Source: Viscum album (lineage: Eukaryota; Streptophyta; Magnoliopsida; Santalales; Viscaceae). From it: 64,000 nt of DNA. The position numbers and the translations under genes were made by a program. A model generated the notes under the pieces. It saw only the letters and a program-made list of their open reading frames with translations, was not told where the DNA came from and did no database searches. Below are positions 1 to 12,285 of the stretch, piece by piece; position 1 is the stretch's first letter, and every line of letters begins with the position of its first letter. The DNA is taken from assembly GCA_963277665.1 (NCBI GenBank), contig OY728121.1, positions 1,654,018,062-1,654,082,061 on the forward strand, given 5' to 3'.

Positions 1-426
1 TAATCACCATCCACATGAATCATTTCTATCAAAACATTTATACAATGGATGTGATTTCCATTGGATTTTTGAATTTATCATCACACCGATAGATGGTCAT
101 AATTCAATAATGAATATATAATGTTTATTCCCATTATTGGTAATTTATATGGGATTTATGTATAGAATTCCAATCCATGCAGAAGACAATAGAAAAATTT
201 CCCAGATGAAGAATGAAAATATTTCCAAGAAGCACATTCCCACCTACATCAACAGAATATGACTCATATTCCTAAGATGTGATCATCATAACATTTGTGG
301 TTTTCACTACAAATTCGACATCTAGTAATTTGGGTATAATGTTGATACCCATATAAAATTATTCAGATAAGAATTAATGGGTAGATCTATAGTCAAATAA
401 GATAGTACCGGTTATAGAGTGAATGG
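1..426 (-). pseudogene. Decayed gypsy aspartic protease of TE-A
   Basis: Minus-strand translation around 361-426 gives a segment like ITGTILFDYRSTH followed by a stop, which matches the protease active-site region LFDSGATHSF of plant gypsy elements. The catalytic Asp is kept but the following Ser-Gly has become Tyr-Arg. Further along, at about 160-205, FCMDWNSIH matches the conserved GMDWL segment at the end of the protease. In an intact element this domain cleaves the Gag-Pol polyprotein. The frame is interrupted and the domain cannot be functional. The product runs off the window edge towards reverse transcriptase. The assignment rests on motif recognition, not on an alignment. Confidence 0.6.
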
Positions 427-684
427 TAATTATACCTTTCACCTCATATTTATCGCACCCCTCATCTAAAATAATGATCACATGAGATTTAGATTTTTCT
501 CTAAAATTAAAAGGGTTATTATTTCTATCATCATCACTATCCTTTGGTTTTGGGAATTAAAAAGTACAGTTCCCATACTCTTTGCATTTGACTCAATGGA
601 GTGTGGGTGGTTCATTCTATATAGCTTTCCCTATATTCTCTTCATTAACTAACTTATTCCCATTACATTAGCATTCAATTTATC

Positions 685-1600
685 TATGAACTTACCTTAC
701 ATACTTAAAAAAATAGGGTCCCCTTAAGAAAATTTCCACCCTGATTGTTCCCACACACTGAGAATAAAGAAAATATCATCTTCATATCTCCATTGTTTTT
801 GGATTTTTCTTTAAATTCTAATTTCCTATTCTTATCAATAACTATGATATTAATATGTAACCCCAACCAAAATTTTCACCTTGATGCCACATAGAAAAAT
901 ATATTCAGAGCTATAAAATTCTTGTATACATAACACCCTTTGGAGACTTGGTGTTAAGCCACTGAAGGATTGATCAACCTTAAATTCATATTGGATGATA
1001 ATAAATGAAGTATACCTTATTGGAATTGTGATATTTTCCTTACAGGTACCAATAGATTCAACAACATTTTCCTTTTTCCTTGGGAACCCATTCTTCATTG
1101 TTTTATGACGAATCTTAAGAAATTACTTATTGAAAAAGAATTTCTTGAACTGATCTGAACCCATGAAGTCAATTTCATCTTGTTGCCTCATATTCTTGAT
1201 AATAGTCCACCATTGTGGTGCTTTATATTCCAAAAGGTAGATGTCCAACACTAAAATTTCATGTTACAAATATTGGAGAATATAAAATATATTTTTAGTG
1301 GTTTTGATCCATTTTTTGAAACTAGTGGATTTGAAAACCCACAGAAATAATGTGGATTTTTTATTTTGAAGGAATAAATAGAATGTTGTTCCTAGTTTTT
1401 TCCATTTTAAAGTCCAACAGGATTCATATCTTTAGAAAGTTCTGTGAGAATATTAATGATATTTTTTATTCTCCATCCCAAAAATGTTTTTATGCTCAGG
1501 CAGGAGGATAATCATTTCATTTTTTTCACAATAATCATTAAAATGGTTCATTCAGGTTTAATCCATTAAATAAATCCAAAAATCATAGTGTAATAAACTA
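685..1600 (-). pseudogene. Decayed gypsy gag of TE-A
   Basis: Minus-strand translation near 1126-1241 contains YLLEYKAPQWWTIIKNMR followed by a DQFKKFFFNK segment, the typical core of a plant gypsy Gag (hydrophobic stretch, WW pair, then an F..KYFP-like motif). An open stretch of 82 codons (850-1098) continues the Gag core. At 706-770 a segment like VCGNNQGGNFLKGT is a degraded zinc knuckle: one Cys and the Gly pattern remain, while the expected His and last Cys are replaced by Gln and Phe. Gag would form the cytoplasmic virus-like particle and bind the element RNA. Stops and frame breaks show a pseudogene; its N-terminus (about 1250-1600) is poorly defined. Confidence 0.6.
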
Positions 1601-2070
1601 TAATCATACTGGGGAACCACATAATCATGAAAAATTAATTATATGATATCTAAATCATGAAAATTTCATTTTAATCTATGAAACATTAGGTTTAACCTAG
1701 GTCATTCATAGTCATCATCTATTTAAATCATTAATCATAAAGAGTTTTTGAATTTCCAAATCATATACCCTAGAAGTGTAAAGCTAGGTGTGAAAAAATG
1801 TCTCATTGTCATTCACCAAGTGATGATTGAGTCAATTCAATGTGCCAATTTTGGAGTTATTAATCCTTGGTACATCTATTTTAGATTCACATCCACTGGT
1901 AGTGTGTAGAAATGTTTTTAATTTATAGTAAACCACTAACTATATCCTTTAACAAAATTCTAGGATACTTTCCTATACATTTACTCATCCTTAGACTTAT
2001 AATAGACATGTACCTAGGGATCTCATTAGAAGATTTATCATCCTAGTTTACAAAGGTTAACGAAACCTAT
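1601..2070. other. Untranslated leader of TE-A, no recognisable coding content
   Basis: This stretch lies between the primer-binding site and the gag remnant. I see AT-rich sequence with no motif I can name. Confidence 0.35.
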
Positions 2071-2082
2071 TTGATGATACCA
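2071..2082 (-). other. Primer-binding site of TE-A (initiator tRNA-Met type)
   Basis: Read on the minus strand the segment is TGGTATCATCAA, just downstream of the LTR end. It matches the start of the plant initiator tRNA-Met site TGGTATCAGAGC, with mismatches at the 3' side. Confidence 0.6.
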
Positions 2083-2084
2083 AC

Positions 2085-5000
2085 TATAGAGAAGAAGGAT
2101 AATAATATATATATATTGCATTATTATTTGAGAAACATTTATTACATTACATAAAAAATTCTTGAGGATCATAAGGTATAGTGCCATTCAAATATTGGAA
2201 AGAAAAATAACTGATTCAAAGGTAAACTAGGTCATATATCACGATGTTATTCAAAACTAGAACCCTTCTTAGATATATCATACATAGTAAAATTCTTCAT
2301 AAACATATTAAATGAAACATAAGAAAGGGTGAGCTAAAATGCTGAAAAAGGGAAAATAAGTGAGAAAAGAATGTTTTGTTTAACAAAAAACAAGATATTA
2401 AGGGGTGGTTGTTTTAATATTTCTTACCCAGATTCACCCATATTATTGAGTTATTTAACTTATTTTAGATAACAAAATTTATAATCTATATCAAACAATG
2501 TCATCTTAGATGGAGAATTATTTGGAAAGATCACTTCGAATAATTCTTTATGAAAATAATCTTTTATTGAAAATAAATTTTTAAGAGTAATAAAATTGAA
2601 AAAAAAATTTGGAAATAATTTATATTGAAACTAAATTCAAAAAAATATAAATGAATCTTTCAATAAAATAATTTAAATGAGGGAAAAATCAAGTCATGTC
2701 CTACATGTTAAAAAATTTTATTTGACATTTTTTATTAAAGTTAAATGACCATTATTTGGAAAACGACATGAAAATACCTTCTATTTTTTTTTCTAAAGAA
2801 AGCCAAACATGGGCAAAAATTTATTTAATCAATCATATGAATAATTTTGAAATAAATTTTTAAAAAACATGTTAAAACATTTTTTTACAAGAAATATGTG
2901 TTATTGACTGAAGAGATAATTAAAGAATATTTTTCTATTAAACTATTATTATGAAATATTGAATACATAAATAGAATAAAATTAAGTTAAAATATATATT
3001 ATCATTAAATTAATACATTAGATGATAATTAAAGAGTCTTTTGAAAAATGGATCATAATATTTCATCGTCAAAAATGTAATCATAAAAAATATTTATAAA
3101 TGATGGGATTATAAATTAAAATATTTACAGCTTTGGTAACATTGAATTATAAGTTTCATGAAGGGATAAAATTAATTGAAACCAAAAATATCCTGAAAAT
3201 AAAAAAATTCATGATATAACATGTCAATGGATTTGTATATATGCCTCATAAATAAATATAGATACATAACATATGACTCAAGGAAACAAAATTGAGAAAA
3301 AAATACCTTACCTAATGTCTTGAATTAATTTTTTATTATTTGATCATCCTATTTAATAAATATAATATTTTTATAAATAAATTATATAACCATAATAACA
3401 TATATAATACCATATATTACGTTCTTATGACCTTATCTTAACCCTTTATTGATAATTTCATGTTAAAGTCATGTTTTGGGCAATAACGACATTGTGTTTT
3501 GTATATGTTTGGATTTGTTATTTTTTGTCTTATTAAAATTATCATGGTTCCATAATCCCTATAATTACAACCATGATATTAATATCTTATAGAAAAACTA
3601 TACATGTATTTATGGTAATCCATAAAAGATAGAGATAAAAAATTAAATACACTATTCATGGAGATGATAGGTCATACGTACACATAAATGTAATTTCTAT
3701 TTTCTACATATACTGATAGAAATAAATGTATGTAATATATTATCATTATATATTAATTTTTATGTCCTATTTATCACCTATTTTAATTAAAATCATCTTT
3801 ATTACCTTCAATATAATGTGTGAATGAATCACATCACTTCAAAAGGTGGTAGTCCGCCGTACACACGATCGACATTATCATACTCCCAAAAAATGTAAAT
3901 TATGGAGGTATGTGTGATATAAATTTTTGGGAATTATAATAAAATCATAAATATAATATATACACTTATCATACATCATTACAACTTTACATGATAGGTT
4001 CCAATGGAGAACGAATCCCATCGGTTTATAAGGCGGTAGTCCGGCGTGCACATGAATGATGAATTTGTAACCAATTGGATGGAAGCAGATATGGTTTTAG
4101 GTCATTAACATTACATAAAAAAATAAAATTATATGTAAGATAATGAGGTTATTATATCATAATGTTTGTATTAAAATTTATGTAGGTGGAGGAAAAAGTA
4201 AAATATAAGTGCTCGATGAATAATGTTACCTCTTCCTCGGGTAACCACCTTAGGTTTCAACCAAAATCTTTCCAAGAATGGATTTATGAGCATAATAATG
4301 ATTTTAGGATGATTTTATGGATATTTGGGAGTTATATTTTGGGAATTGTATGATAAAAAGGGTTTTAAGGTGTGAATAATAGCGGGTAGGGGGTGGCCTT
4401 TTATAATTGAGGTGAGTGGCACACTTACAATAATTTGAAAAGAAAGAGGTTTACCCACATTTTCTCATTCCAAAATGTTAAAAAATAGAGTATTATAGAT
4501 ACATAGACATTATAGACTCTAATTATGGTAATAAATCTATTTTAAAAAATTTTAATGTGACTTTATCCCTTATCATTTTAGTTTAAACCTCTAGTAAAGC
4601 TATTTTTACATTAACCAAGGTAATTAGTTTCTATAATTCATCACCATTAATTTTTATAAAAAATTTAGTTGAACTTGTTAGATAATATAAATTGTTATGA
4701 TTGATAATATGTAATCCATTTTTCCAAACTCAATTCACATAAGTGGAAATTTTTAATTTAAAAATTATTATACAAGCGTAAAAAATCGGGTTTTCAAAGA
4801 GAAAAGTTTGATAAGTTTAAAAGGGTTTTATATAATAATGCAAAAAGAAAGTGATAATAATGAACTAAATTGGATTAAAATAAATATAATTAAACTAATT
4901 ATAATTTAAAAGTAAATTTAAACATAATTTTTCTTTATAAATTATTTAAATGTATTGTTGATTTTCATTAAAAATTCATTATTTTCACTATTCAAAAAAA

Positions 5001-5477
5001 ATATTTTTTCTAGAAAATTGAAACAAAATTACCCAAAAATAAATTTAAATGGTGTTTTAAAGAATTAATTTTATTTTAAAAAATAAGTTTCTAAAAGTTT
5101 CAAAAAAGTAATATTATTATTGTCCATAAAAAACATTTTTTTGACAAAACTGTATTTAAGAAACTTATAAAGACTTTATTGAAAAATTAAGTTCCATTTT
5201 ATCAATATGTTTTCTTTATATAAATCCATTATACATTACAGTTAAAAATTGGTTATTAATATAATATTACTAATTTAAATATCTATATTATAAGGGTCTA
5301 ATTTGAATAATACAAATACTATATGGTAAGTTTTTTAAAACATAGTGTCATGCGTAACCCAAACTAAACTCAAATTTGTGGGCAACACAAGATTAAATCG
5401 GTGATGTGTAAAAAAGAACATATTAATGAAATTTAATTTATTTGAAAAAATAATTCACAAAAAATTATGATGATACA
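2085..5477 (-). repeat. LTR of TE-A (about 3.4 kb)
   Basis: The left end TATAGAGAAG corresponds to TATAAGGACC at the U5 end of the TE-E LTR, and follows a primer-binding site after two bases. Internal landmarks are shared with the other 3.8 kb LTRs in the same order: CTTACC near 3310, a CATACGTACAC box near 3670, GGTAGTCC boxes at 3848 and 4035, GTTACCTCTTCCTCGGGTAA near 4225, and CCTTTTATA at 4397-4405. It holds no coding sequence. Confidence 0.65.
4399..4405 (-). promoter_or_regulatory. TATA box of the TE-A LTR
   Basis: On the minus strand the sequence reads TATAAAAGGCCACCCCC. The same core occurs at the equivalent place in the LTRs of TE-D, TE-E and TE-G, so it is probably the element promoter. 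Its activity is inference. Confidence 0.45.
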
Positions 5478-5479
5478 AA

Positions 5480-6062
5480 TGTAAGACCCTGAAATTTTGG
5501 TTTAAAAGAATACTATGCATGATAGCTCTCTTAATATGCAACACTGATCATTTTGCGCACAATGATATACAGTAAAAGTACTATTTAAATTTTACTGTTA
5601 TAAACTAGTACTAAAATTGGAGTTATTAATAGGAATATAAACATTATGAAAATTATCTATAATGTTTTTATATAATTAAAATGTATCAACTATTTCATAA
5701 TAAGTAATACTAAATTTTTAGTAAATTTATTTTATGCATCCAATTTATGATTTCCTCAAAATTGATTTTTATTATATTCCATGCACTAAAATAAGGATTG
5801 TTTCTATTATTTTTAGAAATTTTATTCATGGATATGAATATATTTTTCTAAATCAACATTTTAAAAATATATTTGGGTGATTTTATGAGATTTTTCTCAA
5901 ATGAATTTATTTTAGTGAATATAAAAATTATTATTTTTGTACAAAAAATATTTTATTTTAATTGAATCATTTATTTTAAAAGTTCAATTATGTTTTTAAT
6001 ATTATATTAATGTAATATAAGTAGCCATTAATTATAAATATTATAATTAACTTTATAGTAAT
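5480..6062 (+). repeat. TE-B: start of a plus-strand LTR, left part (interrupted by TE-C)
   Basis: The segment starts TGTAAGACCCTGAAATTTTGG, an LTR start resembling the reverse complement of the TE-D LTR end. After 583 bases it is interrupted by TE-C (TSD GTAAT at 6058-6062 against TTAAT at 47393-47397). The sequence right of 47397 carries the rest of an LTR of the same family in the same orientation. The identity of this short fragment alone is moderate. Confidence 0.5.
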
Positions 6063-9000
6063 TATTGGTGCCCAGTTTATTCCTTATAAGACTTTGAAAT
6101 ATATATATATATATATTTAGAGACAATCACTAAGACGGTGTGTGATTCTGAGTCCCATTTTGATTGGAATTAATTTTAGAAAAATAGTAAATATATTTTA
6201 TATTATGTGAACAATTTTTTTTAATTTAAATGGGATACCACTTAATAATAATATCATATCATAAACTTGAGATCATGTTGAATCTAGAACATGTTTCTTA
6301 CCCTAGGCGCGACCTAAAATAAGTTGATGTTGGAAATTTGGATATCTCACCTTTTGGAAGTATGTACAGTGGATAAATTAATTAATTAATTTAATTAATT
6401 GATTTATTTAACCTAATTGAATCATATATATGTATACATCCATGGTGATTTTCCTAGGGTCTAACTCATAATACTAGTATCTATCGAGAGATTCTACTTC
6501 CTCATTTCATTGATGAATCACCTTAGAAAATGACGAAATTCATTATCAGAGGAGATCATAGAACATAAATTGCAATTACATATTCCAATTTACAGTGAGT
6601 AATTTATTCAATAAAAAATGATATAGTCTCTAGTTTGGAATAATCAATTTGTGGTTTACAACATTTTTATTGAATTGATTGATCATATCAATCCTTTTTA
6701 TTTATCTACACTAATTTCGGATTTGTAGCATGCCCATATGTACCTCTGAATTGGTTTAATCATTGGTTTATATCCCTGTATATCACCATTGATGATCATT
6801 TTCGTAGAACACTAGGCCAATGATGGTGAAACCTCCTTTATCGTGCCTTTATCTCTCAAATTCTTCACTTTCCTCACATATAGGATCCCATGGTCCCTGT
6901 TCGATGTTTTCAGGCAGTAACGATCCCAATCATTCCCCCTGAATTTCGATGAAAGGATGAATGATGGATGAATTGACAAAAAAATTATATATTTTTGTTT
7001 TTATGGGATGAGGGATATCATTTTAGTAATTTGAGGTTGAATCATCAATGCAAGAGGAAACCTGTGCATATGGTGCATTTGGAAAAAACCCCCATGGGTT
7101 GGAAAAAGTAATTTTCATCCATTAGATATTATGAAAGGACATATCCTGATGAGACCCACTAATCTTGGATGGAAATGAGGTGAGATCTACATTGGAATAA
7201 CTAGAATCAAATTGTATATGCATATCTTGAAAACTATAAAAATCAAAACTACATATTGTGTACCATGATGAACACATAGTCTATATCCTCTTTGTTACTG
7301 TGCCTAGGGTTTTGAAAAATTATAAGGATGGAATGAAATATAACTGTCCAACACACCATGTAACACCTTCCACATATGGATGAGTAATGTGATGAAGAAC
7401 ACAACTAGGAACACACCATCTTCTCGAGTACACTAGAATAACCAAAGCACATTAGAATATAGCCATGCCAAGATTCACGCCATGTACATAAGTACACGGA
7501 CACTGGGTAAAGTATACAGACATATCTTGGATGAACATACATGGACAAGCACATGATCAGGACCTAAGGTATAATGGTCATTCTGTTTATATCCCCCAAA
7601 TTCTATGTACTCCAACACACTTGGATAGCCATGTACCTCTTGGGACATGTCTAGGTGAAGGAGAAGGACCACATTTCATGTAGGTCCTCTTACATGTGGT
7701 GTACCTCTTGGATCCTTTTGAAGAAAATTCAATATTCCATATCGCCATCATTTGGAATCTAATATTGACCCATGATTAGCCTATCGTGAGTGTTTTTTAG
7801 TGTATAATATGGTGGTTCTCTCAGTTGTGGATTTTTGGAAACTATGTGGAATGTTCTGGGCATAACAACTCTTGGTTAGGAAATAATTGATGATGCCAGT
7901 GATCATATTGGATCACTAGAAACTTTTGAAGAGGAACCCTCTAGTTGGGCTAGGCATGGGTACACTACTTAATTCCAGAGTGGGTCCCTCAAATTCTAAA
8001 ATGGAATGGTACCTCTATAGACCTCTTTAGTGGAACCCACTAGTTGTTCTAGACATAGTTCCTTGATGACATCTAGAGTGGAACCCTCATACTCGGAAGG
8101 GTATGGGTCTCTATCGATTTCAGGGTGGAACCCTATAGCATGGATGAGAATGGGTATCCCATTAATATAGTATAACCCTCCTGTTAGAATAAGGAATGGG
8201 TCCTCTATATGATTATATAGTGGAACCCTTCCATTGGAGAAGGAACATGACCTCTAACAACTTCTGAGTGGAACCCTCCTGCTAAGATAGGTATGGTTCC
8301 TCGATGACTAGAGTGTAACCCTCTTATTAGAATAGGGAACGGGTCCAGTATATGATTCTAGAGTGGAAACCTACATATATACTGGGCATGGGTCCTTCAC
8401 CACTTAGTGAAACCCACTTCTTATACTAGTGAATGGTTCCTCTACATATAGATTGTGGCCCCTTGACTATGTGGCCCAATGACGGGATATGAGTTGACAT
8501 GGATGGATACATTTGGATAGATGCATGAGTTTTTGTTCATTGTTGATGGGATTTTGGAACTTTTGGTGACTCTACTTATTTGGTCCAGTTGTGAGATAGA
8601 GATCCCCTTCCTCTTTAGTTTTGGTTTCTTTGGACTAAGCATATATATATACTTATTTATTCATACATTTGGATTTATCTACTCACATTCAATGACATGC
8701 AATGAGGTATGGGGTATGCTACATGCTTTATGTGTTTATCCTGTCATGGTTGGATGATTTTACTCTCATACTAGGGGTGGAAAAGTCCCAATATGTAGTT
8801 TATCTACTCACAGTGTTGATCCCCTATGCTTGGATGAGGTTACTATTTATTTTTCTTAGGTTTAGCTGTATCATGTTTCCTATTTTTCTTATTATAGTCT
8901 TATGGTATCTCTTACTTCTCCCCCATTATATTTTGGTGAATCCTATAATATATTTAAATACTCACCCCTATATGGAATTTTACTACTTGTGTTGTGTCCT

Positions 9001-9436
9001 ACAAAAATTAAATACATGTCGCTGGTAACTTTAGATAAGATTAGGGATACCTATTACTTTGGTCATTATATGGTGGGTGCGGCTTGGAGATTGGGAGCTA
9101 GTCTCTCTCATAATTATACTTTATATATTTATTTAGTTGGGACATCTTTTTGGTTGGGTGTGTATTTTCCCCATATACCTTTCAAATCACACTATCGTAC
9201 ACTTATACTTTTTAGAGGTTTTACACATATGGTTGTTCACTTATTATTTTTATCCTTCTACATTTAATCCCTCTATAATTTTTCATCTAGATGAATATGT
9301 GAGTTCATACAGGTACTATGGAAATGTCTTCCCTATGTTAGTTATACCTTTGGTGCTGGTCACAAGCACCTGGCCTATGGAGGCGGGCTTGGGGTAGTTG
9401 CAACTTGAGCCCCAACATGGGTAGGGTCAGGAAAGA
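6063..9436 (+). repeat. 5' LTR of TE-C (about 3.4 kb)
   Basis: Its start aligns with the 3' LTR start at 13562: both reach an AAGAC then TA-repeat tract within 40 bases. Shared blocks with 44862-47392 include the region around the GCATGC(C/T)CATATGTA motif (6729 and 44999), the tandem array, a TATA-like run near 8641-8656, and the CTATGGAGGC(G/A)GGCTTGG block near the end (9375 and 47330). A primer-binding site follows at 9438. Short open frames inside it (for example 8521-9397) look like chance frames in U5/R sequence. Confidence 0.75.
7926..8460 (+). repeat. Tandem repeat of about 48 bp, 11 diverged units, in the TE-C 5' LTR
   Basis: Units of 45-52 bp follow one pattern: AGAGTGGAACCCTC, a variable stretch containing TGG/TAG, then AATGGGTCCTCTAT and GACTTC. 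Unit starts fall near 7930, 7977, 8029, 8076, 8121, 8168, 8216, 8266, 8311, 8360 and 8405. The 3' LTR carries an equivalent array, so it predates the insertion. Confidence 0.8.
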
Positions 9437-9437
9437 T

Positions 9438-9449
9438 TGGTATTAGAGG
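9438..9449 (+). other. Primer-binding site of TE-C
   Basis: TGGTATTAGAGG differs by one transition from the TGGTATCAGAGG form of the initiator tRNA-Met site and lies directly after the LTR end. Confidence 0.7.
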
Positions 9450-9779
9450 TGGTTTAATCTAAGGGATTTTTTTCGAGTATTCACCTTTTGTGGATTATAT
9501 TTGGATTAGGTAAATAGATTCAGATTATACCATGTTTGGGTCTTAGGCCAGGGAATCCAGTGATGGTACGGGTGGCTGACGTACCCATTCACCATGAACA
9601 TGAAAAACTGTTTGTTGACTTGGCATACTGAGAGACTAGGTTTAGGGATCAAATATAAATTCATCATATAGGATTTAGTCTTTAATTTTACTTCTTGAGT
9701 CATCTCCACATTATTATATATACATATATATGCTCATAAAACCATGGTATGAATTTATTAATTTTCAGGATTCCTCTGT

Positions 9780-10960
9780 GATGAAATTCAATCCGGATAC
9801 CAGTTCCAGATCATGATAGTGATCTGATGAGAGACATGGCCTCAGTTTGGGGTCCCTCCCATGAGCTTATTCCTCTATATGGGTAGGTAGTACAACCTCC
9901 ACGTTTTGAGAAGTAGATTTTCCCTACAGAGCAGGCTAAAGATGACCACGGTCTGAGCGTGCTCTGTGAGTTCCAAAACAAGAGGCCGCTAAGGTTCCCT
10001 GGATACCTAAATACATAGTTATCATAGAAATGGATAGAGTCAGTGATATGTGTTTTTATGGTAATTTAGACACATATATATCAGGTATTTTCACTATTAG
10101 CTAGCCTCTTCCACAAATCAGTCGGGCGTTGGTGGAGTCTTATTAACAATATGCATGACGAGTCAACACTCTCATGGATTGCCTTCCAACAACTCTTCTA
10201 TAAAGAAAACTACCCCTCCTTGTACTCAGTTCTGATTAAGGTTCTTTTGGAGAATCTAATCTAAGGGATGACATTGGGTGAGTGTGTGACGAGGTTTATA
10301 GATCTTACACAGTACTCCCTTGACATGATATGCGATGACTACTTTTGAGCATGGAAGTTTGAGCACAGTCGTCATAGAAATATTAGTGATAGTTTTCTAC
10401 TCTTTTGCATCCCCACCTATGCTAGAGTTCTTGAGTGGGAACTAGTGATAGAGCGATTCCTACCAGATGGATGCCACACAGCTTGAGAAGATAGTGAGCA
10501 TCATAGAGCAGAGTCATCTACAACAGCTATCAGGTGCTAGTAGGTGGGATCTCAATGCAAGGTATCCTTTTGTGATCCGACTTAGGTGTATGTTTGTGTG
10601 GTAAATGTACATCTCACGGAACTAGTTCATCTCGTAAGGGTTTGGTTCTATGCTTATTATGAGTGAGCTCACATAGCATGTGGCTGCCCGACCAGATGTG
10701 CTGAGGAGAACAAGATGGTAGAAGATGGACCACCACAGAAGAGGTAGCATCATGATCAGGGATCTCCTAGGAGAGTTCAGGTTGGTCCATAGGGAGGTAG
10801 ATCTAGAAAAGGATAATAATCCATTGGTGTTTTACAATGATATGGTATCCTTCCACCACAACCCATAAGAGGCCCATGTTTGGCTCAGGGGGGCTTGCAG
10901 CTGGGCCCGTAGACAACTATAAGCATTAGATGCTTATGACCCCATAGTGCATGAGATAAT
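9780..10960 (+). pseudogene. Decayed gypsy gag of TE-C
   Basis: Plus-strand translation between about 10090 and 10330 gives ALVESY, then STLSWIAFQQLFYKENYPS, then a DDIGECVTRFIDLTQYS segment. This is the usual Gag core order, in which a W..F...F...Y.P motif is followed by an EY..RF..L..Y motif. Around 10640-10700 a segment ending AHIACGCPT resembles a zinc knuckle with the His and last Cys kept and the first Cys positions altered. Frames shift and stops are frequent throughout. The 5' limit is only approximate, being set by the end of the leader after the primer-binding site. Confidence 0.6.
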
Positions 10961-11290
10961 TATAGGTAAGACCTATGTTTATTCTACTCTTGACTCAATA
11001 TTATTAGACATAGGTTCCATTTAATACTTTATCTATATAATCATGGTGCGAGAGATGGAGCTCACATTTGAGGCGTTATCCAAACAGATTTATCTTGATA
11101 TTCCTATATGGAATTCTTATTTTGTAACTTTTATTTATAGGTAGTGCAAGCTATCTCTTGGTGGGGATAGGTTAACATTGGATCTTTTGGTTATCATGAT
11201 GGAACTATATGATTTCATCATGGATACGTCCTGGTTGTCCATAGTGTATGTTCAGATTGACTATCGCTACTGATGAGTCAGATATATATG
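10960..11290 (+). pseudogene. Decayed aspartic protease of TE-C
   Basis: Near 10990-11020 the translation LDSILLDIGSI corresponds to the active-site segment LLDTGAS of gypsy proteases, with the catalytic Asp and Gly kept and the residue between them changed. At 11160-11275 a segment like DRLTLDLLVIMMELYDFIMD, followed by a TSWLS motif, matches the conserved C-terminal part (the DLVV..M.DYD.I.GMDWL pattern). Stops are present. It lies between gag and the RT remnant, as expected for a Gag-Pol polyprotein. Confidence 0.6.
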
Positions 11291-11349
11291 CACTGATGAG
11301 ATGAAATTCTCATTTATGGGTGGGATATATCTTAGGTTGAGATGAGTGG

Positions 11350-11735
11350 GTTCTGTGAGAATGAGTCTTAATCCCATCACCCATTAGTTCGAGAGTGTAT
11401 CCCTTAGTGATTTGGGATCTTAAGGAATATGAATTCTATCACTTATAAGGGATTATATAGATGTATTCCCTAGGAAATTTGAGCGACTACCTCCAAGGTG
11501 GGATATGAATATTTCAATCGAATTTATTCTTGGAACTACTCTATTATTTTCTACGGAATATCGAATTTCCTCCATAGAGATCCTATAGTCATGGATATAG
11601 TTTGAGGACCTTCAAGAGAAGGGTTTCATCAGTCCTAGTGTTTCCCCTTGTGGAACTATAGTGTTGTTTTTGAAAAAGGAAAAGGGGAGCTTGCATAGTG
11701 TTTTATGATGACTCAAGAGTTGGGTTTAGCTATGT
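11350..11735 (+). pseudogene. N-terminal fragment of TE-C reverse transcriptase, catalytic core deleted
   Basis: Translation gives DYIDVFPRKFERLPPRWDM, a NISIEFIPGT segment and then LQEKGFISPSVSPCGTIVLF followed by KKEKGS. These match the start of plant gypsy RT ([46 protein letters not shown]). Directly after this the sequence jumps to the RNase H start (VLKKHRVVI, then GSRH). The palm with its DLRSGYHQ and YxDD motifs is missing, so an internal deletion of roughly 1 kb relative to a complete element removed the polymerase core. Confidence 0.65.
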
Positions 11736-12010
11736 GTTGAAGAAGCATCGGGTAGTTATTTAATACGGGTCGAGGCACTAGAGGTCCTATTAGCAGAACT
11801 ATAAAACTCATAAACCATAGATGGTAGTGGTAGTCTTCGCACTATGGATTTGGAGGAACTACCTTCTGGGGGAGCGCTTTATAGTTTTCTTATACCATTA
11901 GAGTCTCATGTACGTCTTCATATAGAGATAGTTAAACTTGATATAGCAGTTATTTTTTGAGTTCTGATAGGACTATGACTTCAATATAGTCTATATTATG
12001 GATAAGGGAA
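11736..12010 (+). pseudogene. Decayed RNase H region of TE-C
   Basis: The translation includes GSRH and RSY with QNYKTH (family pattern ASRQLKSYEQNYPTH) and then MVVVVFALWIWRNYLLGERF, which matches the AVVFALKIWRHYLYGE segment of gypsy RNase H. The later ...HKSL and DYDF parts are recognisable but broken by stops. RNase H would degrade the RNA strand during reverse transcription. It is fused directly behind a truncated RT here. Confidence 0.6.
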
Positions 12011-12285
12011 TCATCATTGAAGATTCCATTAGTAATATGTACTAGGCTCACTTGGTGTAGGAGGATTCAGATTAGTTTTCTTCCTTACAGCTAACCTTGG
12101 TGGAGGAGGAGGGTACATCATTTCTTAAGTTAATGGTGTTAACTTCTCTTCTTGTTGAGCATGTAAGAGAGTCAGAGTTAGAAGAAACTGACTATGATAT
12201 CTTAAATGAATTGATATCTATGAGGTATTATCTAGTTAGATATTCTTAAAGAGGGATCACATTATATTTTTCCATTTATAGATAG
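12011..12285 (+). other. Linker between RNase H and integrase of TE-C, no domain assigned
   Basis: Degenerate sequence in the position of the RNase H C-terminus and tether. I cannot name a motif here. Confidence 0.3.

Larger units (their letters stand above)
1..5477 (-). mobile_element. TE-A: Ty3/gypsy LTR retrotransposon, 5' part (protease and gag remnants plus 5' LTR), runs off the left edge
   Basis: On the minus strand the order from high to low coordinate is LTR (2085-5477), primer-binding site (2071-2082), gag, then aspartic protease, which is the 5' to 3' order of a gypsy element. RT, integrase and the 3' LTR would lie left of base 1. The LTR belongs to the same broad 3.4-3.9 kb family as those of TE-D and TE-E, sharing the three GGTAGTCC-type boxes and the CCTTTTATA promoter core. 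All coding parts carry stops. The right LTR end is placed at TGATACA by analogy with TGTTACA in its relatives, so that boundary is approximate. Confidence 0.75.

Noticed and set aside
7926..8460. CRISPR-like regular repeats
   Set aside because: Units are contiguous and diverged with no constant repeat and unique spacer alternation, and the array is inside a plant LTR.
8521..9397. Cluster of overlapping plus-strand open frames rich in Phe, Leu and Tyr
   Set aside because: They lie inside the TE-C 5' LTR and overlap in different frames. The partner LTR has different frames, so no protein is conserved.
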